Source of the DNA: Synanceia verrucosa
Lineage: Eukaryota; Chordata; Actinopteri; Perciformes; Synanceiidae
Direction: 5' to 3'
Assembly (NCBI GenBank): GCA_029721515.1
Contig: CM056562.1
Location: 2,845,593 to 2,909,592, forward strand
Length of the DNA: 64,000 nt
Of the stretch, positions 37,512-50,193 are shown piece by piece. Positions within the stretch are counted from its first letter, which is position 1. Each line of letters opens with the position of its first letter. Both the position numbers and the translations under genes were made by a program. The notes below the pieces were generated by a model that did not search any database, was not told the origin of the DNA, and saw nothing but the letters and a program-made list of their open reading frames with translations.

Positions 37512-38290
37512 AAGAGCTGTGCGATATGGATAAAATTCTATATCCCGGTATAGCCAAGTTTATATCCCGATAACGATATATATATATTCCAATATAGTAT
37601 TTTTTTCTGATGTGTTTTTAATTTCCTTTGCTCTCTCCTCCGTCCCTCTGCGGCGTAATCCCTTATATGCTTTTATTCTGAAGGCTTGCTTTGAGAGCGA
37701 CCGGAAATCCGGCTTTGTTTGCGCTGTAGCCTACTTTACTGTGCAGTTTGGCTGATAATAAAGATGTTTTAAGCGATAACAAATCATTCACACGCAACAC
37801 AACGTCCTCCATGCTGCTTTACCTCTGTTTACTTCAGAGTGAAAACTGCCGCAAACCTGTCCTTACAGGTGACGTAAACATGCTACCACAAAGCAGTAGC
37901 GTTGCTGCGGTTACAGTAGCTGTCATATTATTATGTCTATGCTTCATACAATACACGTTTTTAACTCTCATGATACATTTGGATTATCCAGCGGTCATTC
38001 CAACGTTGAGTTGTACTTTACACGGCGTATCTAAACCACAACCAGAGTAACGTTTATGTTAGCAACAGAGCTAACTAAGTAGCTCCATGTTAAAATTAAG
38101 ATATAAACAACAGATTCTTATATTGTACGGTAGACATTTTTATACCGCATTACGATATATATCGTAATATCGCACAGCTCTACATTACTGTGTAGTGGAA
38201 AAGCGCCAGTGGTTCATGCGATGGAAAGTTCTGGAACATTAGTCTGTTAGCTATTCCTAAATTTGTCCAGAGTAATATCGCACAGCTCTA
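37512..38290 (+). mobile_element. hAT family A MITE, copy 3, with 91 bp of captured flank
   Basis: Flanked by perfect 8-bp duplications GTGTCAGT (37504-37511 and 38291-38298). A full-length element ends at 38182, followed by 91 bp (38183-38273) that look identical to 8251-8341, then a second short copy of the right terminus (AATATCGCACAGCTCTA). The outer duplication shows the whole composite was inserted as one unit. Confidence 0.88.
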
Positions 38291-38342
38291 GTGTCAGTAA
38301 TAACTCAATGACTCCTTGCCAACAGCCTTTTCTGAAACCTGC

Positions 38343-38985
38343 GGTAGGACTGAGTACCGAACTTGCACCGACTAAAAAGCTCCTATTGGGTATCTAAAAC
38401 GAATCATTTTGGTGCCAAATTCCAATACCCAAGGGTCTGTGAACCATGCTCTCAAATGTCTCTATGGACAGGGGGACATGTCCCCTTTAGAAACACAGAG
38501 ACAGAGATCCATCCCCCCACTTTCCAGCATAAGGAGACAAACATTGCTGGTATAACAGAGGATTAAAGTCACAGCAGCAGCATTAGGAGCCCAGCAACTC
38601 ATGGTGCATTTAAGTTGTAGAAAAATGTCGGAATTTCCAAGCTCCAAGTCAGACTTTAAATCAGAACCCTTCATGAAGTCAGATCTCCACCTCAGAAAGT
38701 CAGATTAATCTCATCAACCAGACATAGAATTCATACTATCTGCTACTGATGTAAACAGTAGCTCCATGTTTTGTTGTTTGTCTGTAAGGCTGGAAGAGCT
38801 GGGAGCACTAAACTTTGAGGTTAAGATGATCTGAGCTCCAAGTTCTGACTTCCAGTGAACACACCAAAAGACAAACTCTCACTCCCCAGGGTCCTAAAGA
38901 GGAACCAGTAGCAGCCTGTACCTATTGATCATCATCAGACTATTGTCTAGTTTGTCTACCACGATAAAGACCAAAATCATTATCT
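38343..38985 (+). repeat. family C repeat, copy 1
   Basis: Begins GGTAGGACTGAGTACCGAAC. Conserved blocks include TCTATGGACAGGGGGACATG and TCACTCCCCAGGGTCCTAAA. Superfamily not determined. Confidence 0.75.
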
Positions 38986-39930
38986 GATAGACTGACAGCT
39001 GCAGGTTAAATCTGCAGACGCCACTCAGACAAACCCAAGACTGTAGAAGTTTGAAGCGACACTCGATCTGAACGCATAACGTCATGGACAGACAGGACGA
39101 ATGTCGAGAGAGAAAGGGTAGAAGCAAATGACTGGTTAGGGTCTGTGTGTGGTAAAGATCTGTGACTCCTCAGGAGGAGTATTTATAGCAGGAGAGAATG
39201 AGAGAAAGAATGGAGAGATAAGGGAGGAGAGACGGTAAAGACGCTGGCAGAAAACAGGAAGGATGGAAATAGAGAGAGATGACAGGATGACGGATGGAGA
39301 CAAATGAACTGTTTAACAACCTACAATAGAATACTCTAAAGCTGAAATCATCAGTCGGTGATTAATCCATCAACAATGTATCTGCTGTCAATGATTCATT
39401 CATTTCCATAAAATTTTCAGAAATAAAATTAAGTAACAAAATAAAATTGCTGCTTTGCATTGCATTGTTGGTTTCTGCAACTGTTCTGAACAAAAAACAT
39501 GTTTCATGAATACATTTCATAACTACTTGGAAACTATTTGGATCAGGATAGAAAATCTACAACCTTTGCAACCTAACCAGCATAAATAACCACCCTTAAT
39601 GGACGTTACGTAACAATGACAGAGCATGCCGGCTGGATGTGTGTTAAAGGGTGAATGTGATATGTAGCGTCAAGTGTTTAGATGACTAGAAGGAGCTATA
39701 CAAGAGGGGATGATATTGGTATCAGTATCAGCCCAGTACTGAAGAAAATTCTAGATTGGGTATCAGTGACAATGGGCCTGATCTATAGGAACAGATCTAT
39801 TCAGTGTAGTTCTATACTGTGTGCTGTGAGTGACGTCATGTATTAGAGAGGTGATGAGCTCATGTTTTCAACATGGAGCGAGCAAAGTTTTGGGGGTTAG
39901 CAAAATTAGTGCGTTAACAATTAATCCACG

Positions 39931-41219
39931 TTAAAGGGACACTATGTCATTTTTTAACTCATCCTCCTGCCTGGGGGAAGAATCAGTTATCTGTCTTTAC
40001 ATAGAGCGGGTCACTCATACGGAGGCTTCCATGTCTTTCAGGTCCACCAAAAACTACGAACTGCCGAGAGGGACATAAAGCACTATCTGCTAGTAGAGCT
40101 GTGCGATATGTATAAAATTCCATATCCCGATATAGCCAAGTTTATATCCCGATAACGATATATATTCCGATACAGTATTTTTCTGATGTGTTTTTACTTT
40201 CCAATGAGCTCTCCTCCGTCTATTCTGTGGCATAATCCCTTATATGCTTTTATTCTGAAGGCTTACTTTGAGAGCGACCAGAAGTCCGGCTTTGTTTGCA
40301 CTGTATTTTATTATAAAGTTTGGCTGGTAATAAAGATGTGTTTTAAATGATAATAAATCATTCACACGCAACACAACGTCCTCCATGCTGCTTTATCTCT
40401 GTTTACTTCAGAGTGAGAACTGTCGCAAACCTGTCCTTACAGGTGACGTAAACATACTACCACAAAGCAGTAGCGTTGCTGCGGTTACAGTAGCCGTCAT
40501 ACTATTATGTCTGTGCTTCATACAATACACATTTTTAACTCACATGATACATTTGGATTATCCAGCGGGCATTCCCACGTTGAGTTGTACTTTACACGAC
40601 GTATCTAAACCACAACCAGAGTAACATTTACTAAGCCAACTAAGTAGCTAAAGTTCCGATCTAAACAACAGAGGCTTATATCGTACGGTAGACATTTTTA
40701 TACCGCATTACGATATATATCGTAATATCGCACAGCTCTACCTGCTAGTACCCACAGGACAAAATGCATCTCCGCACTTTGTGATTCACTTTTCACAGAG
40801 AAGCAAGGTGGAGACGCTGGTTTTACTTACCCGGCACTAAACTAAAACCTGCACTGTACTTTTGGTCACAATACAAGACCATATTTACGCCGCGCCGAAT
40901 CCTCATCGCCAAAAAGGCGTAAAAAGGCCATAAAATGACCGGAGCTTCAGGCCGGGGATCCGCAGTGAGTGACCGCCCAGGAGCGCCCCATGCCCGTCCA
41001 CGGCCGGCCGGGGCGAGAAGTCCTCCGGACCGAAGGAGGGCTATGGAGGTCCGGGGAAAATTGACTGGAGCTCTGGGCCGGGGGTTGGGGATCCACGGTG
41101 ATAGTGGCCGCCCTGAAGTTGACCCATTCCACTTAACGTAGTTCCAACCATGTTGCAATGCATGCAAAGTCAAATTTAACCATTAGATGGGAGAAAAAAA
41201 TTACATAGTGTCCGTTTAA
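39931..41219 (+). mobile_element. family B TTAA-flanked MITE, complete copy split by a hAT element
   Basis: Starts TTAAAGGGACACTATGTCA and ends ATTACATAGTGTCCGTTTAA. The near-matching inverted ends and TTAA at both sides fit a piggyBac-type non-autonomous element. It is interrupted by the hAT element at 40094-40740; without that it is about 635 bp. No transposase is encoded. Confidence 0.75.
40094..40740 (+). mobile_element. hAT family A MITE, copy 4, inside the TTAA element
   Basis: Ends TAGAGCTGTGCGATATG and TATCGCACAGCTCTA, with 8-bp duplication TCTGCTAG / CCTGCTAG (one mismatch). The family B copy at 4.2 kb has the empty site CACTACCTGCTAGTACCC. Confidence 0.88.
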
Positions 41220-41407
41220 GGGTAACTCTACACGGACAAACTGTCTGAAATTATTGCCAGATTGCTGTACTGATGTGCAGTTATTATTATTATCTATTAA
41301 TTCAGTATATTTTTATCAGTTTATCTGTTAATTTGTCTGATTTTTGCCTTGCATAAAAGTATAAACCCAGTCTTTTCCACACAGTGAGACATTGTTCGAT
41401 AATTCAG

Positions 41408-42253
41408 TAGGAGTGACCCGATACAACTTTTTCACTTCCGATACAATATCAATATTGCAGCTTTGAGTATTGGCTGATACCGATATTGCTCCGATCCAAT
41501 ATCGGCACTAATCATACAGACTTTTAATACTTATCTTGTAGTATGAAGTGTTAAAAAAGATTTGATCAAGTGATATTACTCAAACAGAGAACAATAGTCA
41601 GCAGCAGAAAAAACTAACCAGTTCATTATTAACCAATGGATTACATAACCTACTAAACAGAAGAATATTCTACAATTGAATAAAATAAATAGCTTATAAA
41701 TAAAATTAAAAAAAAACATAATATAAATAAAAAGCTTAAAAATAACCTCAGTGAATCCAATAGAAACAAAATATATATTTTAAAGTGCAAAATAACCACT
41801 AGTTTCACTTCAACATAAGAATATTCCACAATTCACAAAGGACAGTAGGGTGGGTAGAAGCAGAAAGCCTGACGGAGCATGGTGAGCACAGACTAGAACA
41901 GTTAGCCGCTCGCTGCTGGATTAACTGTTATTATAGCTGGAAATGTCCCTGAATTTCATTTCAGAAATCTGGTCACCTTATATTAAACTGCCCAGTTCTG
42001 TCCCACCACAACAAACTCTTTTTCAGACTTTAACTAAAAATGCTGCACAGGGTCGACATCACTCCTCCTCCTTTTACTTTGTTAGCACCTTAGCTCAGCT
42101 GTTATTGTGATCACTGGACTCTGCTGCTGGATAGAAGAGCTGGAGTCTGGAATGGTTTGATGGGATCAGAGATTTTTGACACAGGCCGATATAATCCGAT
42201 ACTTTTTTTTTTTTGCTGATATTGCATCAATATATCAGATCGGGAGACCCCTA
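41408..42253 (+). mobile_element. hAT-like family F element, copy 2
   Basis: Starts TAGGAGTGACCCGATACAAC and ends ATCGGGAGACCCCTA. Perfect 8-bp duplications TAATTCAG lie at 41400-41407 and 42254-42261. It is 846 bp with no convincing gene. Confidence 0.85.
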
Positions 42254-43235
42254 TAATTCAGCGCTGTTATTCTGTGTCGTATCAGATTGGTATCGGCTGA
42301 TACTAAACTTCAGATATCAGTATCAGTAGTGAAAAAAGTGAATCATGCATCCCTGTATACACGTACAGTCCATTTACATTTCTATTTACACTGGATTAAC
42401 TGTGGCCTCCTCCTGTGTTCGTTGTAACATGGCCGCTGGCAGTGCTGTAGCTGAGTTTAGTACAGCCAGAGTAACACTTTCTGTCTCCCTCACACATATT
42501 ATTATTATCTGTAGTGAATTATGTCGCATCTTTTCTTTTTCGCTCCCTTTGAGTCCACAATGAAAGACGGACATTATCAAGTCAAAACCACACATCTCCA
42601 TGGTTACCGCTGTCCCAGCTCGCATTGTGTTGGAGCCCACTCGTCAAGCTGCTGACAGCGGCACAAAGACTGCTGACTAGAGCTACAGGAGGAAGACAAA
42701 CTTTCAGTCGCTGTTTTGAGTAGTTTCACGTTCACAAAGCACATGAAGAAGAAAAGATGAAATAAGGAAAAACAGGATATGAATATTCTTTCTGCTTTTT
42801 GTGTAGAATGTAAAAATCTCAGCCTCAATATTACAGTTTTTGTCTTGTTTTGGGTTTGACAGCCAGTATTTAACAAAGCTGGAGATCTAGCTGCAGGCAA
42901 TACTATTGCTATATTGTTTTTTTATGATCAGTTAATCTTTGATAATCTCTCCAGAGATCATTAATAAATATATCTAACAGCTGTGAATGTGAATTTTCAG
43001 TAAGTAATCAGCAACTTCAGCATCAATGACATAAAAATTCAGTCCAAAACCAGGATCTGAGTGGATCAGAGATGTTCTGTCACATGTACCCATCTTATCC
43101 TGTGTGCATCTTCAATTCTATGTTATTTTTAGTAGTCTTGACAATATCGCAATTCAAGTATCAATTGTTCACCATAGCAACCGAAACCCTGCAATATACC
43201 GAGCAGCGCTTAAACTCCCACGCAAGACACGCCAC

Positions 43236-43261
43236 CCACACACACACACACACACACACAC
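43236..43261 (+). repeat. (CA)n microsatellite
   Basis: Short pure CA run. Confidence 0.85.
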
Positions 43262-43460
43262 TGCTGCTGCAGCAGCCACAGATCTAACCCTGAACACACA
43301 CCTACCCTGTGGTTTCATATATTTAGCCTTTCTGCTAACTTCAAAACCTGAACATTTAAAATGAAGGAAATTTGTGTGTTGCAATATTTAATATTTATCT
43401 GTCTGGTGACATAAATGGTGGTGAAGGAAAGATGAGCTGTCCAGATATTAATATCAGTAG

Positions 43461-44433
43461 TAAGGCTGGGACAATAAAGGCATCACCGTAATACCTACCG
43501 CAGTGTTGAGCTCATCACCACAATATTTTAAAATAATTTTAAAAAAATGATCCCTATATATCTGCTGTTGAAAGTTACAGGAGTGTATGTTGTGTTTGAT
43601 ATGAAATATAAACAGTAATATTTAGTAACGTCCTGTTTTTAAAGCTAGACAAAGATACTTTTCACACTGCAGATTAAATTGAATATATAAACACAGAAGC
43701 ACTGCATAAACAGTCACAGTTTAGTTTCTAGTCTGTGCTTATAGCAGACACACTCCTCTTACAGTTAGGCCCAAAAATATTTGGACATTGAGACAATCTT
43801 CATGATTTGGGCTCTGCATGCCCTCCATTGGGAGCTCTTTTTACCACATGCTGTGTGCTGCATACCTGAATCAACTCCAGACCTTTTAACTGCTTGATTG
43901 ATGACAGGTTAACAAGGGAAGAACCCATGCAGCCTTGTTATTTTTTTTCTTTGCCGCCTTCTGAGTCAATTGTCCAATTACTTTTGGTCCCCTTGAAAAA
44001 GAGTCACTATGTATTAAAGAGCTGTAGTTCCTAAACCCTTGCTCCAATGAATACTCTCAAATTACAGCTGAGAGTCTGCACTTTATTGATATTTATTTAT
44101 ATTGATTATATAATTGTATCCTGAATATGTTTTCGTAAACAGCTAAAATAAGAAAACTTGTGTCGCTGTCCAAATATTTTTGGGCCTAACAGTATGTAGT
44201 TCTGTCCATAGTTGTTTACGCTGCTCTGTTGACTTGATTTTATTTAACAATAGCAGCAGATCTTGTTACAAAGCTGAACACTGTGTCGCCAATTTATGCA
44301 CATTTAATGCCACAGGACAAGAAGTGATCAGTGGGGTTGTGGCAATCTCGGGGTACCATGGTAAACCGGCATACCACATTGACTGGGTGCTTTATCATCG
44401 TGATAATAAAAAAAATTATACCGTCACAGCCCT
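43461..44433 (+). repeat. family D hAT-like repeat, interrupted by a Tc1-like MITE
   Basis: Begins TAAGGCTGGGACAATAAAGG and ends ACCGTCACAGCCCTAA, weakly inverted and hAT-like. I found no clear 8-bp duplication. The element at 43760-44194 splits it, and the 12.9-kb copy lacks that insert. Confidence 0.55.
43760..44194 (+). mobile_element. Tc1/mariner-like MITE
   Basis: Long inverted ends CAGTTAGGCCCAAAAATAT and ATATTTTTGGGCCTAACAG, with TA on each side (43760-43761 and 44193-44194). About 435 bp and non-coding. The paralogous site near 12.9 kb reads CTCTTATGTAGT without it, which proves a TA insertion. Confidence 0.88.
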
Positions 44434-47400
44434 AACTCGTATTGGAAAAGCCTGACCCATTCATGCATCTGATCTGATATCACAAAAACCATTGCTATGT
44501 CCAAAATGATCCAAACTGTTTTTGGAGGTGAAACTGACAGGGAGGTACCAGATAAGTTGTTAATAATCACTCAATCCCAGAAACTATAGCTGGTCAGAGG
44601 TGAAGCAGTGTGGCTCTATGAACTTTGTGGGATGCTCCAAATACACTGTGTGATGTAATTGACAGTGACGTAAAATGATCTACAGCATCCTGGCTTATGG
44701 ACACTGAAGTGTTGTCCTCAGGACTTTGAGATCAACCCTACAATAAATGGAGGATCAGGTCAACCGCTTGAGTTTCTTTGTTTTTGGGTTGACCAACAGG
44801 TGCTGCAGTGATTTCAACTTTCTGTGTAACATACAGTTCTGACCAAGGTCGATTCCACCTCTCTTTAAAGCAAACACACACACACACAGGTGCATGGATA
44901 TATATATTTAGGCCATGTGAGTGTGTGGTGAATGAGGAAGTCATCCATCACAGTCCCCTCTCTGCAGCGTTATGTAGGCCACTCAGATCCATGTAGGGCA
45001 GCAGCAGTTATCTGACCTGACACTCAAACAGCATCAAACCCAGCGGCTCCATGTCGGCAGGATGGAGCTCAGAACGCCACCATCCACTGCCAGCGACCAA
45101 CTCTCAGCACAGGGGAGGAACAGCAAGTAACGAAACAACACTGGATCTGACCCAGTGCTGTTCTGTCGCAGTGCAGATGTCACTAGCAAATCATGCTCCC
45201 ACTTTTTTTTTTTTTTTGAAATCATAAAAATATTTCTCCTGTGAGATAATTCGCAGCTGTACATTCTTTCTGATCTGTTCATCTCTTCTCTGCAGTGCTT
45301 CAACTGTATTACTTTTGTATTATATAGTGAATTTTGATTACTGCATTCAACTAATCCATAGGCTTAGCCCTGAGCAGAGGGCTGCTATACTGGTTTCAGT
45401 GTCTCGCTCAAGGTCACAACGACATGTAGACAGAAGGGGTGGGGATCAAACCTACGAACACTTTACCCACTGAGCTACAGCTAAACAGAGAGCTGAAAAA
45501 GTCCAAAAGACAGCACCTAAATCACAAGTACCCCCTTATCATCAGGGTGGTTCCAGGGCTGGTTTGGAGCCAGAGCCTGACCAGTTGCCTGGTCCAGATA
45601 AGCACCAATTACGCTGGGGGCTTGAAGAAGAATTCCTTCATTAGTCCCTCCCTGAGGGACTCAAGGGCACCTCGGCAGTGCCCAGGAAGAGGAACTGGCA
45701 ACTCTCCAGCTACCAGTCCACTCTCCACACATGGTCCGACCTGGACTTGAACTAGCGACCCTCAGATTTCCAGCCCAAGTCTCTACAGACTGAGCTACTA
45801 TTATTGAGAGCAACAAGACCGGAGTAAATACTGCCTGGTTCGATCGCAAAACAAATGTATTGAAAGGACTACCAGGACACTTAAGTTGTTGCTCACTGAA
45901 ATCCAGAACAATAGTGTCCCACCAGTATATGTGTCCAGGCTATAGGCAACCTCCGTCTCACTGGCAGCCACCATACAATCTGTTCTCAAACCGAGTCGCT
46001 GCTCGAAGCGATTACGATGAAGATGGGTAGCTAGTACAATTTGTTTTCGGCTCTGATTTCTTGCAAAGCCAGTAACAGCCATGGGAACAGCAACCGCGCC
46101 ATGACTTGTTTTGATTTCGCACCGCTCAAGCTTTGCCAGGTGAAAACAAAAATACAGTGATGTACTGACGTTTTACAGTGATGTAATGATGTTGTTCTGA
46201 CTGGACTCCTTGTCAATGGAAAAGAGACCAGTGCTCCGGAGGAACCAACACCATCACTAACACCAGCACCGAACTAGCACCAGGTTCATTTTGGTGGAAA
46301 AGGAATAAAGGAGTAAAATCAGTTCCCCACACATGGAAATCCTGGCTCCTACCATGTGTAAATACCATGTCAAAAAAGTTCCTTCAGAAACCAAGCAGTG
46401 ACTGAAAGCCAGAATATGCACATAACAAGGGTCAGAGGCTCATCAGCAGAACTGAATCCATAACCAATTTGACACTTTGAGCATCATGTTAAACAGACTT
46501 CAGCTGGGGCGGCAGCATGTTTCTGTGTTGCCTCTCTTCCATGTTGAAACTCTGACAGATAAAAGTTAAAATGAAGGAATCCAGACAGACATGTTATTAT
46601 CCTCCCAGGTCTCCCATGGACAGCTTCTGTGAGCCCATCATAAAGAGACGAAAGAGCTGCCAGTCTGGGCTCAAATTTTGATTTATTTTTTAGTTTATTT
46701 TATTTTTTAAACACACTTCAGCTGACGGCTCGATTCAACCTCTATTCTTAGTATTCCAATCCTTTGCTGCAAGAAAAGCCAACAGCCATAGCAAATTTAA
46801 GTCCTGCTTTTATTGTTTGGCTAATTGCATCAGTGCCTTTGGTTGGCTGATACTCTCTAAAAGCAAAGACAGGCAAAGGTCTGTAAATATAAAATGTGCC
46901 CCAGACAGATTTTCTCTGACAGTGTAAAAAGGTCTGCAGGACAGTCGGCGCCTCTGCTCCATTTAATTAGGTTATCTGAGAAGGTTAACTGCTAATGCAG
47001 TTAGTGGTCGCCATGGTTACACTGATAAATCAATGCGCCAATGGATCCCAAACACAAAACAGACACACAGGCAAAGCCCCACTCGCCTAGCTGTACAGCA
47101 CTTTGTTCGCTCAATTTTGAACACCGACAACACAAATACAACGTCTGTGGCTTTGTCATGGTGCGCCGCTATTCATTTAAAATCACACTGAAAATGCACC
47201 AAACTCCCCGAACTTCATGAGTTACTCTTTCCTACAGTTTGACATGAAGAAGAAGAATCCCTTTATTCTTGACACACAGCAGATGCTTTACCTGAGACAA
47301 GTGCACATGGTTTTGGGTGTTAGATTTCTTCTTCCTTAGGGTGACAGCGTGCTGTAAGCCAACATGCAGCCTCAGCAGACTGAGCGCTGGTGACTAAGCC

Positions 47401-48242
47401 CTGTCCTTCCATCAGAGGACAAACAGCATGCAGAGCTTGGACACATGATCCACAACCGTCTCATCAGATCAACCACGATGCAAACAAAGATGCACCGCAC
47501 ACGACCAAAGCACGAACTCATCAGGCGAGACAATGATGACATAACAACAAAAAGTCTTTTCCGGAATCAGATCTCCCAAGCTACAAAATAAAAGTGTCTG
47601 TTATAGCGTGACGAAGCAGTTCGGTGTTGCTGGTGACTTTAACTTAGAATAGAACTGCCATGAAATAGATTTGCTTTCCTTTAAGCTGCTGATTTATTAG
47701 CTGATATGAGAACAAATCAGTCTTTTTAATCTTGTTTCATACATGTGCATTTGTTTAGCAGCATTATGTAGACTGCGGTAACGTGAGCTGCCGAGCTCCA
47801 AACTGTGGTACTGCCGTTTGTCTCGCTCAGCAGTTATCCATACCATACTACTACTTTAAGAGAAAGTCAGACAGCAGCTTGTGTGTTTTTTTCTTTTACT
47901 GTGCAGCTCAGAGGATGAAGGTGGCCTTCCAGTGACTCTCTCTCTCCAGTGTTTTTCTGTGGTTTGTGGTTTGTCCATTCTGGGCTACTGTAGAAACATG
48001 GCAGGGCAACATGGCGGACTATAAAGAGGACCTACTGTAGATGTGAAAGGCTCACTGAAAGCTAACAAAACCAGTGATTATTCAGTAATGAAACATAGTT
48101 ATGAATACAGTGGCCCTTTACTTAACTTAAGAGTCATATGAACAAATGCTGTCCTGCTCTCTCACAATGGGATGAACTGATGGTGGCTAAAAATTCTCTC
48201 GGGTGTTTCTGAAACAATAATGACAAAAGAGGCCAACATATC

Positions 48243-48851
48243 ACTGGGTTAAAAAAACTGATTCAATCGATTTTAATCGATCTCCATTTAAATGGTTGAT
48301 AATCGATTCATAAAATCCAAAGATCGATCTTTTAACTTGTGTATTTTTTTCTTTATTGGACGTGCGGAGAAGCAGCCTGAAGTATAAACCTGCCTGCCAG
48401 TCTCGTCTGAGGGCATTAATCGCCATACATACGATTAGTCTGCTGAAACCAAAGAAGAAAAGGTCTTGCATGATCAGCGTTTAGTGCTGCTTTCCAAGGA
48501 ACAAGATCTCATGAGATGTTACTGCCAGCAGTCAAACAAACATGGCAGAAGCGAGTCCACCTCTCCAGGCACCGCCGACGAGTTTAAAAGCTGCTGTTTG
48601 GATGCATTTCACATTTAAGACGTTGGAAGAAAATGACAAAAAACAAGTAGTATGCAAAATATGCAACAGGAAGATAAAATACAACAGCAATACAATGAAT
48701 CTTCGCAACCATTTGACGAGACATCACCCGGAAACACAGTCAGCAGAAAATAACAGAGCATGTATTTTAACTGAAATATCCCTGACTGAATCAATATCGA
48801 ATCGAATCGGCTCAACCCGGGACCTTGAAATATCGAATTAAATCAATCTGG
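48243..48851 (+). mobile_element. hAT element relic with a BED-finger fragment
   Basis: Repeated ATCGATT phrases at both ends. It shares the interior (AACAAGATCTCATGAGATGT and following) with the element at 58076-58499. Its terminal few bases are eroded (left ACTGGGTTAAAAAAACTG), and I found no duplication. Confidence 0.65.
48542..48841 (+). pseudogene. BED zinc-finger fragment (ZBED-like hAT transposase N-terminus)
   Basis: The frame starts MAEASPPLQ and contains AVWMHFTFKTLEEND, then CKICNRKI and NLRNHLTRHHPE. The CxxC pair and the His pair (HLTRHH) complete a recognisable BED finger, with the conserved aromatic W/F positions upstream. After about residue 65 the frame runs into the terminal repeat of the element and ends at 48841. 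A transposase would continue for some 500 residues more; none is present. The finger itself has all four zinc ligands, so a DNA-binding micro-protein is possible if transcribed, but no evidence of expression can be read here. Confidence 0.65.
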
Positions 48852-49186
48852 TAAATCTGAAGCAAAGTACAAAATGGAAATGTGTTAAAATGCAGAAGTG
48901 CATCAGTGATACACTGTGCAGCAGCATATGCTGATAGTCCAGACTGACAGTCCACACTCTGAACCAGAACAACAAATGTATTGATTACATAACTGCAGTT
49001 GCAGTTATTAAAGCATTTAATTAGTTGAAATGTCAAAGGTAAACCTGGAAGGAGTGGAACTGATACTGGATCTGGATTTGATGAACTGCTGTCTGACCTC
49101 CTGGCTATGCTCAGCGGATCAATGCTATAGACTGCAATCCATCAAAAAGTAAACACTGAACATGGAAAAATTACACCTGATTATAG

Positions 49187-50009
49187 CAGTGTGAATTTTT
49201 GTTGAGGAAAAGTTTTCGTCAGTTTTTTTCTGACGACAACACGATAACTAAATAAAACAAAATCTATGATGACAACAACTATGATAAAAACAACTGACAC
49301 GAATCAACGAATAAAAACGAGACGAAACGTTAAGGAGGGACGAATCAGTCAGTGATCCAATAAAAACTAACCTAGGGATGAACATGTTTGAATTAAAATC
49401 CAATCAAAACGGCAGAAGATGTCATGTGACCTGAATCCTTGCTAATTATTTATGTTTATATACTGTCTACCAGGAACACAGTGTCACTGCAGGGTCAGAC
49501 AGTCCCAGAGAAGGGCTTTGAAACACTCTGGTAAAGTATCTGGACCTCCATGCAGGAGGGGACATCACTGGTAAACGTGGCCACCTGAGGGTGCTCCTTC
49601 CTGGCTAAAGCCAGCAGGTCACAGGGGGCGCCTCCTGGAGGTATTATAATAATATTAAAATGTAAATATCACTTTGGTCTTTAGTTTAAAGAAACAGACA
49701 TATTTTTCCTCTGAGACTTAGTTTATATGTCTTTAATTTTAAAATAAAAACAGATAAATCTGTGTCTGTATATTGCACATTCAAAGTTTCCTTCATGAGT
49801 ATGAGAGTTAGAAGAAGAAGAAGAATTCCTTTATTACTGGAATTTCGAGAAAAACTCTTAAATAATTATAACTAAACCTGTTAAATGAAATGACTAAAAT
49901 AGGACCAAAACTAAATAAAGTTCAGATGACTAAAATTTGACTAAAACTAAATCGCATTTTAATCAAAAGACTAAGACTAAGTCAGAATTTGGTGTCAAAA
50001 TTAACACTG
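49187..50009 (+). mobile_element. hAT-like family E element, copy 2
   Basis: Starts CAGTGTGAATTTTTGTTG and ends TCAAAATTAACACTG. Flanks GATTATAG (49179-49186) and GATTACAG (50010-50017) form an 8-bp duplication with one mismatch. It is 823 bp. Confidence 0.8.
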
Positions 50010-50154
50010 GATTACAGACTGAAGTACAGTTGTTCTTTGATCAGGATCCATATAAAAAGATCTCTGCAGGTGATTTGCAGAAATACGCAATAAACACACA
50101 TAAGTCTATCCAGGTCTTGGTGAGCTAAAACCATTCAGGCAGTTTCTGTGGCCT

Positions 50155-50156
<2 letters not shown>

Positions 50157-50188
<32 letters not shown>
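50157..50188 (+). repeat. (CA)n microsatellite
   Basis: Pure CA run. Confidence 0.9.

Positions 50189-50193
<5 letters not shown>

Noticed and set aside
45374..45810. Possible tRNA gene or SINE because of phrases like GACCTGGACTTGAACTAGCG
   Set aside because: The phrase resembles a tRNA T-arm region, but no A box, cloverleaf or poly-A tail could be fitted.
45850..46320. Possible additional MITE ending TTTTGGTGGAAAAGG
   Set aside because: No matching inverted end or second copy in the window.
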